From: Clostridia bacterium
Lineage (GTDB): Bacteria > Bacillota_A > Clostridia > TANB77 > CAG-508
Assembly: GCA_022791475.1 (NCBI GenBank)
Contig: JAAVZD010000001.1
Coordinates: 1-64,000 of the forward strand
Direction: 5' to 3'
Length of the DNA: 64,000 nucleotides
Both the position numbers and the translations under genes were made by a program. This document shows, in pieces, positions 43,694 to 52,607 of the stretch (positions are counted from its first letter, which is position 1; each line of letters begins with the position of its first letter). The notes beneath the pieces were generated by a model. It saw only the letters and a program-made list of their open reading frames with translations. It was not told where the DNA came from and searched no databases.

Positions 43694-45004
43694 ATGAATA
43701 AAATAGAGCCACGTACACTACCAGGTTTTATGGAATTGCTACCAAACGAGCAAATTCTATTTAATGAAATGAAAGAAAAAATAGCCAAATCATATGAAAA
43801 ATTTGGTTTTTTACCAATAGATACACCAATAATAGAAATGAGTGAAGTGCTTTTAGCAAAAGCAGGAGGAGAAACTGAAAAACAAATATATCGTTTTAAT
43901 AAAGGAGATAATGACTTATCGCTAAGGTTTGACCTAACTGTACCACTTGCAAAATATGTAGCACAAAATTATAATAATTTAGCATTTCCTTTTAGAAGAT
44001 ATCAAATAGGTAAAGTATACCGTGGCGAAAGACCACAAAAAGGAAGATTCAGAGAATTTTATCAATGTGATATAGATATAATAGGAGATGGAGAATTAAA
44101 CATTATAAATGATGCGGGGATGCCAGCAGTTATATATAATACAATAAAAGAGCTAGGATTTAATGATTTTACAATATGTATAAACAATAGAAAAATATTA
44201 AATGGGCTATTTAAAGAATTAAATCAAGAAGAAAACTCGGTAGAAATAATGAGAGTAATTGATAAAATAGAAAAAATAGGAAAAGAAAATATAATTGAAT
44301 GCCTAGAAGATATGAATATAGAAAAAACATCTATTGATAGAATTATAGAATTTATAGAAATAGATGGTACATCAGATGAAAAACTAGAAAAATTAGAAAA
44401 ACTACAAGTTTCAGAAGAATTATTCAAACAAGGTTTAGAAGAACTAAAACAAGTAGTAAAATACATAAGAAGTTTTGGAGTACCAGACGCAAACTTTAAA
44501 GTAGACTTAAGTATAGCAAGAGGACTAGACTATTACACAGGAACAGTATATGAAACATTTTTAAATGAATACAGAGAAATAGGAAGTGTATGTTCAGGAG
44601 GAAGATACGACAATTTAGCCGAATACTATACAGATAAAAAACTTCCAGGAGTAGGAGTATCAATAGGTCTTACAAGACTATTCTATAAACTAAATGAACT
44701 ACAAGCAATAGAAGCTTCAAAGAAATCCATATCAAAAGTACTAGTAGTTTCAATGGTAGAAGATCAAACAACAGCATTAGAAATAGGAAAAGCACTTAGA
44801 AATGCTGGAATAGAAACAGAAAACTACTTAGAAGATAAAAAAATAAAGGCAAAATTTAAATATGCAGATAAATTACAAATTCCTTATGTTATAGTAATAG
44901 GGGAAGACGAAATAACTAATAATGTAGTAACTCTAAAAAACATGCAAACAGGAGAGCAAAAAACAACAAGTATACAAGAAGCAATAAATGAAATAACTAA
45001 ATAA
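43694..45004 (+). CDS. hisS: Histidyl-tRNA synthetase
   Basis: Class II synthetase, 436 aa. PRTLPGFMELLPNE, motif 2 KVYRGERPQKGRFREFYQCD, the histidine loops LSIARGLDYYTGTVYE and GGRYDNL, motif 3 LPGVGVSIGLTRLF and a C-terminal anticodon domain. The start is ATG 43694 after GAAGGAGG; the in-frame ATG-like start at 43676 (GTG) belongs to the repeat. A MITE-like element follows the stop. Confidence 0.95.
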   Translation: MNKIEPRTLPGFMELLPNEQILFNEMKEKIAKSYEKFGFLPIDTPIIEMSEVLLAKAGGETEKQIYRFNKGDNDLSLRFDLTVPLAKYVAQNYNNLAFPFRRYQIGKVYRGERPQKGRFREFYQCDIDIIGDGELNIINDAGMPAVIYNTIKELGFNDFTICINNRKILNGLFKELNQEENSVEIMRVIDKIEKIGKENIIECLEDMNIEKTSIDRIIEFIEIDGTSDEKLEKLEKLQVSEELFKQGLEELKQVVKYIRSFGVPDANFKVDLSIARGLDYYTGTVYETFLNEYREIGSVCSGGRYDNLAEYYTDKKLPGVGVSIGLTRLFYKLNELQAIEASKKSISKVLVVSMVEDQTTALEIGKALRNAGIETENYLEDKKIKAKFKYADKLQIPYVIVIGEDEITNNVVTLKNMQTGEQKTTSIQEAINEITK

Positions 45005-45008
45005 AAAA

Positions 45009-45105
45009 GTGACAATGGGACGGAGTTTTTGTCACTAGGGTTGTAGAAGAAAATTATAATAATCTTTAGAATACCTAGTGACAAAAACTCCGTCCCATTG
45101 TCACT
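45009..45105. repeat. MITE/REPIN-like element related to the RAYT flanks
   Basis: AGTGACAATGGGACGGAGTT-TTTGTCACTAGGGTT at the left and CCTAGTGACAAAAACTCCGT-CCCATTGTCACT at the right form a long hairpin. Same family as 16038-16135. Confidence 0.88.
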
Positions 45106-45179
45106 TTTTATTGTCATATTAACCAACGTACAAGCATATAATTTATATAATAATTGAAGTTTGTACGAAAGGAATTATA

Positions 45180-46283
45180 ATGATAAATTTAGCAGTATTA
45201 AATCTGAAAGATATAATAAAATACTTACTAAAATTTTTATTAATAATTATAATATTATGGAGTTTTAGTAAGTTTTTTTCGCCCACTAAAATAAAACAAA
45301 CAAATCTAGGAATAAGTATAGATAACAGTAAATTTTTAGAATGTTTAGATGAAACCATACCAGGAATGAAACAATTAAATGATAAAGAAGTAGAAACAGA
45401 AATGAAAAATAATAATCCTCTAAAAACAATGTTAAAATTAGAACTTAGTATGATTCATAATATAAAAGAAAAAGAAGTGAAAAATGTAACAGAAGAAAAT
45501 GAGGAAATAAAAGTAGAACAAGCGCAAACAGGGCTTCAAACTGAAAAAATACAAAATAATGTACCAGAGAATTTTACAAATTCATATAATGGAGTTAATA
45601 TAAAAAATGGAACAGATTATAATTTAACAGAAGAAATATTAAAACCAGATATACAAATAAACAATAAAAACGTAATGATATTTCACACACACACTTGTGA
45701 AAGTTATACAGCAACAGAAAAGTTTAACTATACACAAACTGGTACATATAGAACTACCGACTTAAACTATAATGTTGCAAGAGTAGGAACTGAACTTACA
45801 AACCAATTAAAAAGTTATAATTATAATGTAGTACATAACACAACATATCATGACTATCCAGCATACAATGGTTCATATGAACGTTCATTAAGTACAGTAA
45901 AGAATTTATTATTAACAAATGAAAATACAGATGTAATATTTGATATACATAGAGACGCAATAGCAGACTATAGCTATGCGCCAACTGTAAAAATAGGAGA
46001 AGAATATGCAGCACAATTAATGTTTGTTATAGGAACAGATGGAGGAGGACTAGAACATCAAAATTGGCAACAAAATTTAAAATTTGCAGTAAAAGTGCAA
46101 GAAAAAGCAAATGAATTATACCCAGGTTTATTCAAACCAATAGTATTAAGAAATAGTAGATACAACCAACACTTATCAAAAGCAGCAAGTATAATAGAAG
46201 TAGGAGCAACAGGGAATACAATGGAACAATGTTTAGCTAGTATGAAATATTTAGCAAAAGTTATTAGTGAAGTTATGAAATAA
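45180..46283 (+). CDS. spoIIP: Stage II sporulation protein P, amidase
   Basis: Cell wall amidase of the DMP engulfment complex, 367 aa. N-terminal membrane helix (LLKFLLIIIILWSF), a linker, then the amidase domain: MIFHTHTCESYTATEKFNY (first zinc His), VARVGTELTNQLKSYNYNV, DVIFDIHRDAIADYS (second His) and IEVGATGNTMEQCLAS (catalytic Glu). A terminator follows. Sporulation promoter not identified. Confidence 0.92.
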   Translation: MINLAVLNLKDIIKYLLKFLLIIIILWSFSKFFSPTKIKQTNLGISIDNSKFLECLDETIPGMKQLNDKEVETEMKNNNPLKTMLKLELSMIHNIKEKEVKNVTEENEEIKVEQAQTGLQTEKIQNNVPENFTNSYNGVNIKNGTDYNLTEEILKPDIQINNKNVMIFHTHTCESYTATEKFNYTQTGTYRTTDLNYNVARVGTELTNQLKSYNYNVVHNTTYHDYPAYNGSYERSLSTVKNLLLTNENTDVIFDIHRDAIADYSYAPTVKIGEEYAAQLMFVIGTDGGGLEHQNWQQNLKFAVKVQEKANELYPGLFKPIVLRNSRYNQHLSKAASIIEVGATGNTMEQCLASMKYLAKVISEVMK

Positions 46284-46287
46284 TACC

Positions 46288-46322
46288 AAAAAGAAAGTCA
46301 ATAAAAATATTGACTTTCTTTT
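46288..46322. terminator. Bidirectional terminator
   Basis: AAAAAGAAAGTCAATA pairs with TATTGACTTTCTTTTT. Confidence 0.85.
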
Positions 46323-46330
46323 TGATATTA

Positions 46331-46600
46331 TTAATTTAATTTAATACAATAAGAAGCACCGTGAGAACAATTAGTAAGTGTTACTGTAGCATTAATACTT
46401 AAACGATGAAGTAAGTTTTCAATAACATATTTTGACATATGGATATTATCGAGATTGAAAGACTCAGGTAATTTATCATTATTGATAAAAGCAAGTCCCC
46501 AAAGGTACGATAATACATCTAACTCAAAGCCATTAGGGTCTCTTTTCTTAGTAAGGGAGTTACGTTCATTAATAATTTTTTCGTAAATACTATTTACCAT
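46331..46600 (-). CDS. Hypothetical protein, 89 aa
   Basis: Unrecognised, helical (VNSIYEKIINERNSLTKKR, FELDVLSYLWGLAFIN), ends with TLTNCSHGASYCIKLN. The start ATG 46600 lies behind AAAGGAGG. The leader CCTTTCTTATACTAAAGG forms a short hairpin (CCTTT/AAAGG) that includes the site, and matches the leader of the 35632 gene. Confidence 0.6.
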   Translation of the reverse strand: MVNSIYEKIINERNSLTKKRDPNGFELDVLSYLWGLAFINNDKLPESFNLDNIHMSKYVIENLLHRLSINATVTLTNCSHGASYCIKLN

Positions 46601-46779
46601 ATAAATACCTCCTTTAGTATAAGAAAGGTTAACAGGTTCCAAATTATAAAACTATTATAACACCAAAAGCGATAAGAAGCAATAAATGTTATAGTTTAAT
46701 TATAATTATTTTAAATTAAAGCAACATAATACTTGACAAAAAAGAATAATATGTTAATATATAAACGTAACTAATTAAT

Positions 46780-46809
46780 GTCCTTTTATTATTAATATAA
46801 AAAAGGAGG
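46780..46809 (+). promoter_or_regulatory. Hairpin including the Shine-Dalgarno (46817 gene)
   Basis: TCCTTTT (46780-46786) can pair with AAAAGGA (46801-46807), the first part of AAAAAGGAGGA. A TTGACA at 46733 with TAATAT or TATATA downstream is the likely promoter. Confidence 0.5.
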
Positions 46810-46816
46810 AATAAGA

Positions 46817-46999
46817 ATGCAGTGTAAAGCAATAACTGAAGAAAGTGGATATTATTTTAAAGTAGTGGAAAAGGTTATGGAAAAATTAGAAGAATATATA
46901 AAAGAAGGATGGAGACCTCAAGGAGGAATAAATGTTACTTATGACAGTGATATTGAAAAATTTTATGCTACTTTATTAATAATAAATGAAAAAAGATAA
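46817..46999 (+). CDS. Small DUF1737-like protein, 60 aa
   Basis: KVVEKVMEKLEEYIKEGWRP then QGGINVTYDSD resembles the DUF1737 core (helix, then GWxPxGG and a beta strand). Function unknown. Single gene with promoter, SD hairpin and terminator. Confidence 0.6.
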   Translation: MQCKAITEESGYYFKVVEKVMEKLEEYIKEGWRPQGGINVTYDSDIEKFYATLLIINEKR

Positions 47000-47016
47000 A
47001 TGAAAAAAGATAAATG

Positions 47017-47048
47017 AAAAAGAATTGGGGAACTCCCCAATTCTTTTT
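47017..47048. terminator. Rho-independent terminator
   Basis: AAAAAGAATTGGGGA pairs with TCCCCAATTCTTTTT. Confidence 0.85.
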
Positions 47049-47077
47049 ATGTAATTTAAAAAATAATGCAAAAGTAC

Positions 47078-47106
47078 TTGACAAATACAAAAAAAAGGTG
47101 TAAAGT
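47078..47106 (+). promoter_or_regulatory. Sigma-A promoter of ylxM-ffh
   Basis: TTGACA (47078-47083), 17 bp spacer, TAAAGT (47101-47106). Confidence 0.7.
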
Positions 47107-47137
47107 TAATTAGCATTACAAATTAAGAGGTGGTAAT

Positions 47138-47485
47138 ATGGAAAAAAATGTTAAAGTAAGTATGTTATGCCAAATATATGGTAAATTATTAACAGAAAAA
47201 CAGCTTGAGGTTTTAACAGATTACTATAATAGAGATTTATCACTTTCTGAAATAGCAGAAAATAATAATATAACAAGGCAAGCTGTTAGAGACATAATAA
47301 AAAAGGGGGAAAATAAACTTTTCGAATTAGAAGAAAAGCTACAAATTATGGAAAAGATGATGAAGCAAGAAAAACTTTTGCAAGAAGTACTAAGCGAACT
47401 AGGCAAGATACAAGAAGTATCATCTGACAAAAAAATAGAAAAGATATTAAACCACGTAAGAAAAGAATTAAATTATTTAGTTTAG
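47138..47485 (+). CDS. ylxM: YlxM/p13-like helix-turn-helix protein
   Basis: 115 aa. LTEKQLEVLTDYYNRDLSLSEI then AENNNITRQAVRDIIKKGE, a sigma-70 region 4-like HTH, and a helical tail. In Firmicutes it stands just before ffh and is tied to the signal recognition particle. It ends 12 bp before ffh. Confidence 0.92.
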   Translation: MEKNVKVSMLCQIYGKLLTEKQLEVLTDYYNRDLSLSEIAENNNITRQAVRDIIKKGENKLFELEEKLQIMEKMMKQEKLLQEVLSELGKIQEVSSDKKIEKILNHVRKELNYLV

Positions 47486-47497
47486 GAGGAAATTGAT

Positions 47498-48846
47498 ATG
47501 GCATTTGAAGGACTTTCTGAAAAGTTACAATCAATTACAAAAAAGCTTAGAGGAAAAGCAAGAATTACAGAATTTGATTTAAAAGAAATGCTAAGAGAAG
47601 TAAAACTTGCACTTTTAGAAGCAGATGTTAACTATAAAATTGTAAAAGAATTTACAAATCAAGTACAAGAAAAAGCCCTTGGTCAAGATGTCCTAAAATC
47701 ATTAACTCCAGGTCAGCAAGTTATAAAAATAGTAAAAGATGAACTAGTAGAATTATTAGGTGGAGAAGAAAGTAGAATAAACTTTACGCCAAATCCACCA
47801 ACAATAATAATATTAGTTGGACTTCAAGGTTCACGGAAAAACAACAACAGCAGGAAAACTTGCAAACATATTAAGAAAACAAGGCAAAAAACCACTATTA
47901 GTAGCTTGTGATATATACAGGCCAGCAGCTATAAAACAACTTCAAGTAGTAGGAAATCAACTTAATATTCCAGTATATGCAAATGAAACATCAAAAGATG
48001 TAGTTCATATAGCAAAACAAGCAATAAATGTAGCAATTAGCAAACTGAATGATGTAATAATATTAGATACAGCAGGTCGACTTCATATAGACGAAGAACT
48101 TATGAATGAACTAAAAAATGTAAAATTAGGTGTAAAACCACATGAAATACTATTAGTAGTAGACTCAATGACAGGTCAAGATGCAGTAAATGTAGCAACA
48201 TCATTTAATGAAAGTTTAGGAATAGATGGAATAATACTAACAAAGCTAGATGGTGACACCCGTGGTGGTGCTGCACTATCAGTAAAAAAAGTGACAGGAA
48301 GACCAATAAAATATGCAGCAACAGGTGAAAAGTTAAGTGATATAGAAGTATTCCACCCAGAAAGAATGGCAGGAAGAATATTAGGAATGGGTGATGTACT
48401 TTCAATAATAGAAAAAGCAGAAGAAAGTTTTGACATAGAAGAAGCAGAAAAGCTAGAAAAGCAATTACGAAAAAAAGAATTTGACTTAGACGATTATTTA
48501 GCACAATTAAGGCAAGTAAAAAAGATGGGTTCATTTTCATCAATACTAAAAATGATGCCAGGAACGGCAAATATAAAAGATTTAAAAGTAGATGACAAAG
48601 AATTCGTAAAAATTGAAGCTATAATATGTTCTATGACAAAAGAAGAAAGAAGAAAACCACAAATATTAAATGCAAGTCGTAGAATAAGAATAGCAAAAGG
48701 AAGCCGGAACAACAGTACAAAAAATAAATCAATTCATGAAGACATTTGAAATGACGCAAAAAATGATGAAAAAAATGCAAGATGGAAAGAATATGAAAAA
48801 ATTAATGAAAGGTATAAATCCAAACGATTTAAAAAAATTCATGTAG
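47498..48846 (+). CDS. ffh: Signal recognition particle protein Ffh, two +1 shifts at CGG
   Basis: SRP GTPase, 448 aa if both shifts occur, the normal family length. N domain FEGLSEKLQSITKKLRGKAR. The G1 loop in frame zero is GLQGSR and soon stops; skipping C of CGG 47834-47836 gives GLQGSGKTTTAGKLANIL. Then CDIYRPAAIKQLQ, ILDTAGRLHIDEEL, LTKLDGDTRGGAALS and the M domain. At RIAKGS a second CGG (48705-48707) would lead to a stop at 48749; skipping C gives GTTVQKINQFMKTFEMTQKM and the normal methionine-rich end to TAG 48844-48846. Ffh is essential in nearly all bacteria, which argues strongly against a pseudogene. rpsP follows after a repeat. Confidence 0.93.
47834..47836 (+). other. +1 frameshift site, TCA-CGG-AAA (Ffh Walker A)
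   Basis: In-frame CGG at codon 113. Skipping C reads GGA, the invariant Gly of GSGKT, the same position as in ClpX. Confidence 0.92.
48705..48707 (+). other. +1 frameshift site, AGC-CGG-AAC (Ffh M domain)
   Basis: In-frame CGG after the first shift. Skipping C reads GGA in the conserved RIAKGSGTTVQ motif of the RNA-binding M domain. Confidence 0.92.
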
Positions 48847-48914
48847 GATAAAATCGCCCCTACATCCAAATTAAGTTATTAATTTTATAATTTATAAATA
48901 TAAAAAGGTTTAAC

Positions 48915-48941
48915 AGGTCGCCGAAGGCGGCGACCCTTACA
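48915..48941. repeat. GC-rich palindromic repeat, short form
   Basis: AGGTCGCCGAAGGCGGCGAC-CCTTACA between ffh and rpsP. Confidence 0.75.
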
Positions 48942-48973
48942 AGCCGACAATTTTTCAGGAGGTGAATTTAAAA

Positions 48974-49207
48974 ATGGTAAAAATCAGATTACAAAGAGTA
49001 GGTGCTAAAAAAGCTCCATTCTACCACATAGTAGTTGCAGATTCAAGAAGCCCAAGAGATGGTAAAATAATCGAAAAAATAGGAACATATAACCCAATGA
49101 CAGAACCATCAACAATAGTTCTTGATAAAGAAAAAGTAGCTACATGGATAAAAAATGGTGCAAAACCAACAGATACAGTTAAAGCTTTAATAGAAAAAGC
49201 AAACTAG
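48974..49207 (+). CDS. rpsP: Ribosomal protein S16
   Basis: 77 aa. [32 protein letters not shown] start ([19 protein letters not shown]), IEKIGTYNP and the GAKPTDTVK end. Start ATG 48974, 10 bp after AGGAGGTG; the GTG at 48962 overlaps the site. First gene of rpsP-khpA-rimM-trmD-rplS. Confidence 0.97.
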   Translation: MVKIRLQRVGAKKAPFYHIVVADSRSPRDGKIIEKIGTYNPMTEPSTIVLDKEKVATWIKNGAKPTDTVKALIEKAN

Positions 49208-49221
49208 GAGGTTTTTAAAAA

Positions 49222-49455
49222 ATGAAAGAAATTTTAGAAACAATAATAAAAAGCCTTGTAGAAGATGAAAATGGGGTTTCAATTACAGAAAAAGAAGATG
49301 AAAAAGGTCTTAATTTTGAAGTAAAAGTAGGAAATCAAGATATGGGCAAAGTAATTGGAAAACAAGGAAGAGTTGCTAAATCAATTAGAACTGTTATGAA
49401 AAGTGTAGCAGGAAAAGAACACAAAAAAGTAAATATTGAGTTTTTAGAAGATTAG
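49222..49455 (+). CDS. khpA: KH domain RNA-binding protein KhpA
   Basis: 77 aa with the KH motif GKVIGKQGRVAKSIRTVMK. RNA chaperone conserved between rpsP and rimM in Firmicutes. 14 bp after rpsP with AGGAGG. Confidence 0.93.
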   Translation: MKEILETIIKSLVEDENGVSITEKEDEKGLNFEVKVGNQDMGKVIGKQGRVAKSIRTVMKSVAGKEHKKVNIEFLED

Positions 49456-49463
49456 AGGTATAT

Positions 49464-49970
49464 ATGCAAAAATATTTTGAAGTAGGTCAAATAGTTAATA
49501 CATTTGGAGTAAAAGGTATGCTAAAAATAAAGCCATTTACTGATGATGCAAGCAGGTTTGAAGAATTAAAAAAAGTATATATATGTAAAAAAGAAAAACT
49601 AGAAGAAGTAGAAATTGAAGAAGTTAAATATCATAAAGATATGGTTTTACTAAAAGTAAAAGGCATAGACGATATGAATGAAGCAGAAAAAGTAAAAGGT
49701 TTATATTTAAAAATAGACAGAAAGAATGCAAAAAAACTTCCAAAAGATACATACTTCATTGCCGATTTACTTGGGCTAGAAGTTTATTCAGATAAAGAAG
49801 AACTTTTAGGAAAAGTAGAAGATATTTTTAGGACAGGTGCTAATGATGTATATGTTGTAAAAGATGAAAAAGGCAAACAACTTTTACTTCCTGGTATACC
49901 AGAAGTAATAAAAGAAATTGATTTAGAAAAAGAAAAAATAATAGTTCACCTATTAAAAGGTTTAGTATAA
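49464..49970 (+). CDS. rimM: Ribosome maturation factor RimM
   Basis: 168 aa. N-terminal VGQIVNTFGVKGMLKIKPFT, then RVHLLKVKG-like VLLKVKGIDDMNEAEKVKG, and the PRC-barrel YFIADLLGLEVYSDKEELLG with the end LLPGIPEVIKEID. Assists 30S assembly through S19. 8 bp after khpA. Confidence 0.95.
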   Translation: MQKYFEVGQIVNTFGVKGMLKIKPFTDDASRFEELKKVYICKKEKLEEVEIEEVKYHKDMVLLKVKGIDDMNEAEKVKGLYLKIDRKNAKKLPKDTYFIADLLGLEVYSDKEELLGKVEDIFRTGANDVYVVKDEKGKQLLLPGIPEVIKEIDLEKEKIIVHLLKGLV

Positions 49971-49980
49971 GGAGTAAAAA

Positions 49981-50694
49981 ATGAAATTTGATGTGTTAAC
50001 ACTTTTTCCAGAAATGTTTAGCCCATTAAAGCAAAGCATATTAGGAAAAGCAGTAGAAAAAGGCTTGATAAATATTAATTTGATAAATATTAGAGACTTT
50101 TCAAAAGATAAACACAAAAAAGTAGATGACACTCCATATGGTGGAGGAGCAGGAATGGTTATGAGGCCGGACGTAGTATATGATGCATGTAATTCAGTAA
50201 AAGAAGAAAATGCAAAAATAATATACTTATCTCCACAAGGAAAAAAACTAAACCAACAAAAAGTAGAAGAACTAGCAAACAAGCAACATATAATTCTAAT
50301 TTGCGGACATTATGAAGGAATAGACCAAAGAGTTTTAGATGAACTTGAAGTAGAGGAAATTTCCATAGGAGATTATGTACTAACAGGAGGGGAACTTCCA
50401 GCAATGGTACTAATCGATTCGGTGTCAAGATATATAGAGGGAGTAATAACAAAAGAATCAATAGAAGAAGAAAGCTTCTCTAACAATCTTTTAGAATATC
50501 CACAATATACAAGGCCAGAAGAATTTATGGGAAGAAAAGTTCCAGAAGTTTTATTATCTGGGCATCACGAAAATATTCGCAAATGGAGATATGAAAAACA
50601 ATTAGAAATAACAAAACAAAAAAGACCAGATTTATTGAAAGGAGAAAAAAATGGATATTATAAAATCAATAGAACACGAACAATTAAAAAATAA
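49981..50694 (+). CDS. trmD: tRNA (guanine-37-N1)-methyltransferase
   Basis: 237 aa SPOUT knot enzyme using S-adenosylmethionine. [70 protein letters not shown] and [13 protein letters not shown]. Its end overlaps the rplS start by 44 bp in another frame, giving a non-conserved tail [15 protein letters not shown]. m1G37 made by TrmD is known to suppress +1 frameshifting, of interest in this genome. Confidence 0.95.
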   Translation: MKFDVLTLFPEMFSPLKQSILGKAVEKGLININLINIRDFSKDKHKKVDDTPYGGGAGMVMRPDVVYDACNSVKEENAKIIYLSPQGKKLNQQKVEELANKQHIILICGHYEGIDQRVLDELEVEEISIGDYVLTGGELPAMVLIDSVSRYIEGVITKESIEEESFSNNLLEYPQYTRPEEFMGRKVPEVLLSGHHENIRKWRYEKQLEITKQKRPDLLKGEKNGYYKINRTRTIKK

Positions 50695-51169
50695 AATTCC
50701 AGACCTTCACGTTGGTGATACAATAAAAGTTCATCAAAGAATAAAAGAAGGAAATAGAGAAAGAATACAAGTATTCGAAGGAATAATAATTAAAAAACAA
50801 GGTGGCGGAGTAAACGCTACATTTACAGTAAGAAGAGTAGCATATGGTGTAGGAGTAGAAAAAACATTCTTAATTCACTCACCAATGGTAGAAAAAGTAG
50901 AAGTAGTAAGAGTTGGTAAAGCAAGAAGAGCAAAACTATACTACTTAAGAGACAGAGTAGGAAAAGCTGCTAAAACTAAGGAAAACTTAGGAGCAAGAAT
51001 CGAAAATAAAGAAATTACAGTTAAAGAAGAATTAGTAGAAGAAGTTCCAGTAGAAGTAGCACCAGAAGAAGCACCAGCAGTAGAAACAGAAACACCTGTA
51101 GTAGAAGAAACAGTTGATACAGTATCAGAAGAAACTGTAGAAGAAGTTAAAGATGAAACAGCTGAATAA
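50651..51169 (+). CDS. rplS: Ribosomal protein L19 with acidic tail
   Basis: 172 aa; L19 itself is about 115 aa. [59 protein letters not shown] and [20 protein letters not shown] are typical. Residues 118-172 are a Glu/Val/Pro-rich tail ([19 protein letters not shown]) unusual in L19. Start ATG 50651 is inside trmD, behind AAAGGAG. Confidence 0.95.
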   Translation: MDIIKSIEHEQLKNKIPDLHVGDTIKVHQRIKEGNRERIQVFEGIIIKKQGGGVNATFTVRRVAYGVGVEKTFLIHSPMVEKVEVVRVGKARRAKLYYLRDRVGKAAKTKENLGARIENKEITVKEELVEEVPVEVAPEEAPAVETETPVVEETVDTVSEETVEEVKDETAE

Positions 51170-51226
51170 TTAGTATTTATTTCAAAAAATGTAACATAAA
51201 TGTAATATAAAAAAATAATAAAAATG

Positions 51227-51255
51227 TTGACACAGAAAAATGTTAGGATTAAAAT
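51227..51255 (+). promoter_or_regulatory. Sigma-A promoter of the LPQTG gene
   Basis: TTGACA (51227-51232), 17 bp spacer, TAAAAT (51250-51255). Confidence 0.7.
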
Positions 51256-51331
51256 ATTAGTAGATTATGAATAATTATTACACTAAAAATAAATACTAAT
51301 ATAAACTTCGAAAGAAAAAGGAGAAATAAAT

Positions 51332-51667
51332 ATGAAAAGAAAAAGTATTAAAATAATATTAGTAATAGTAGCTGTAGTTATGGCTGTAACATTATTAACA
51401 ACAACTGTTAAAGCAACAGGTAATCCATTAAATATACAACTTCCTGGTTCAAATCAAAATGGTTCAGGAACAGTTAATGTTACACAAAACCCAGGAACAC
51501 AACAACCAACAAATACAACTCCAGTAAACACACAAGGAAGTACTTATCAAAATAGTAATCTTCCACAAACAGGAGACGCTAGCGATTATGTTATATTTTT
51601 ATTTATAGCAGTATGCGCAGTAGTAGCAGTATTTGCTTATAAAAAATATAGAAATTATAATATATAA
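51332..51667 (+). CDS. Small LPQTG cell-wall-anchored protein, 111 aa
   Basis: Signal peptide (IKIILVIVAVVMAVTLLTTTVKA), an Asn/Thr/Gln/Pro-rich spacer (about 30-75, NPGTQQPTNTTPVN), the sorting motif NLPQTGD, a helix (YVIFLFIAVCAVVAVFAY) and the basic end KKYRNYN. It is a complete sortase substrate but has no recognised functional domain. The sortase gene lies tail to tail with it, 84 bp away. Confidence 0.82.
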   Translation: MKRKSIKIILVIVAVVMAVTLLTTTVKATGNPLNIQLPGSNQNGSGTVNVTQNPGTQQPTNTTPVNTQGSTYQNSNLPQTGDASDYVIFLFIAVCAVVAVFAYKKYRNYNI

Positions 51668-51674
51668 TAAACCA

Positions 51675-51706
51675 AGAGTAGACTTTTAAAGGTCTACTTT
51701 TTGTTT
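51675..51706. terminator. Terminator between LPQTG gene and sortase
   Basis: AGTAGAC pairs with GTCTACT around TTTTAAAG, then T run; usable in both directions. Confidence 0.8.
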
Positions 51707-51751
51707 TAGATAGAAATATGAGTCCGCAATTTAAATATTCAAATTGATACT

Positions 51752-52412
51752 TTATTGCACAATTTTTTCTCTAGCTTTTACACAAACTCTATTACCTTTA
51801 ATATTATTACAAGTAATCAAAGTAATTTCTCTTAAGCTATTAGTATTTTGTTTAGTACAAGAAAGGTCATTAGCATCAATTTGTTTTTTATCATAAACTT
51901 CATATTCAACAATATTTCCATACAAATCAGAAATTTTAATAATATCTGCAACCATTAAATTATCAAGTTTCCCAAATTGTGTATCATTAATATAATTATG
52001 ACCAGCAATACATAAATTTCCGCACTTCGTTTGGCATAGGACCATAAAATCTACAAGGAGAAATTTTTAATAATTCTTCTGAAGTTGTAGATAATATAGG
52101 ATAAGTAATATTAATTTTATCAATTTGAATAAGTCCTATTACAAAAGGATTTTCAGCATTTTTACTATCTAATTGAATAGAAGAATAATTATTTGGCAAA
52201 TCAGAATATAAAGTTTTTATATTAAAATTTGAAACTAAATTTTCAGATATTTTTTGCTTTCTAAATAAAGTATATTTTATAACAAAATATACTAATATAG
52301 ATATTATTATTAATATAATTGAAATATATAACGTAACTTTAGCTCTTTTTTTAACAACAAAATCATTTGAATTATTATTTTGAAAAGGGCATTTATATAA
52401 TATCTGATTCAT
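51752..52412 (-). CDS. Sortase, +1 shift at CGG
   Basis: Transpeptidase joining LPxTG proteins to the wall, 219 aa after the shift. N-terminal membrane helix (YISIILIIISILVYFVI), IGLIQIDKINITYPIL, then SPCRFYGPMPNEV. In frame zero RKFMYCWS and stop follow. Skipping C of CGG (52022-52020) gives GGA and GNLCIAGHNYINDTQFGKL with the catalytic His, later ITLITCNNIKGNRVCVKARE with the TLxTC Cys and Arg. Without the shift none of the three catalytic residues (His, Cys, Arg) would be made. The likely client is the adjacent LPQTG protein. Confidence 0.92.
52020..52022 (-). other. +1 frameshift site, GTG-CGG-AAA (sortase)
   Basis: In-frame CGG at codon 131. Skipping C reads GGA just before the catalytic-His segment. 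Confidence 0.9.
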
Positions 52413-52529
52413 ATTTCCTCCATTCCTTTAATAGTATTTGTAAATAGAAAAAAATATATAATGGGAAAATTTTCAGTGTGAATAGTTACAATATAAATTT
52501 AAAATTATTTAATATAAAATAAAAAAAAA

Positions 52530-52557
52530 TTGAAAAAGTGTTTATTTTTTATATAAT
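52530..52557 (+). promoter_or_regulatory. Sigma-A promoter of pyrH
   Basis: TTGAAA (52530-52535), 16 bp spacer, TATAAT (52552-52557). Confidence 0.65.
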
Positions 52558-52607
52558 AGTATGATAGAATATAAACAAAAATAAAATTAATAAAGGAGAG
52601 TGTATAC

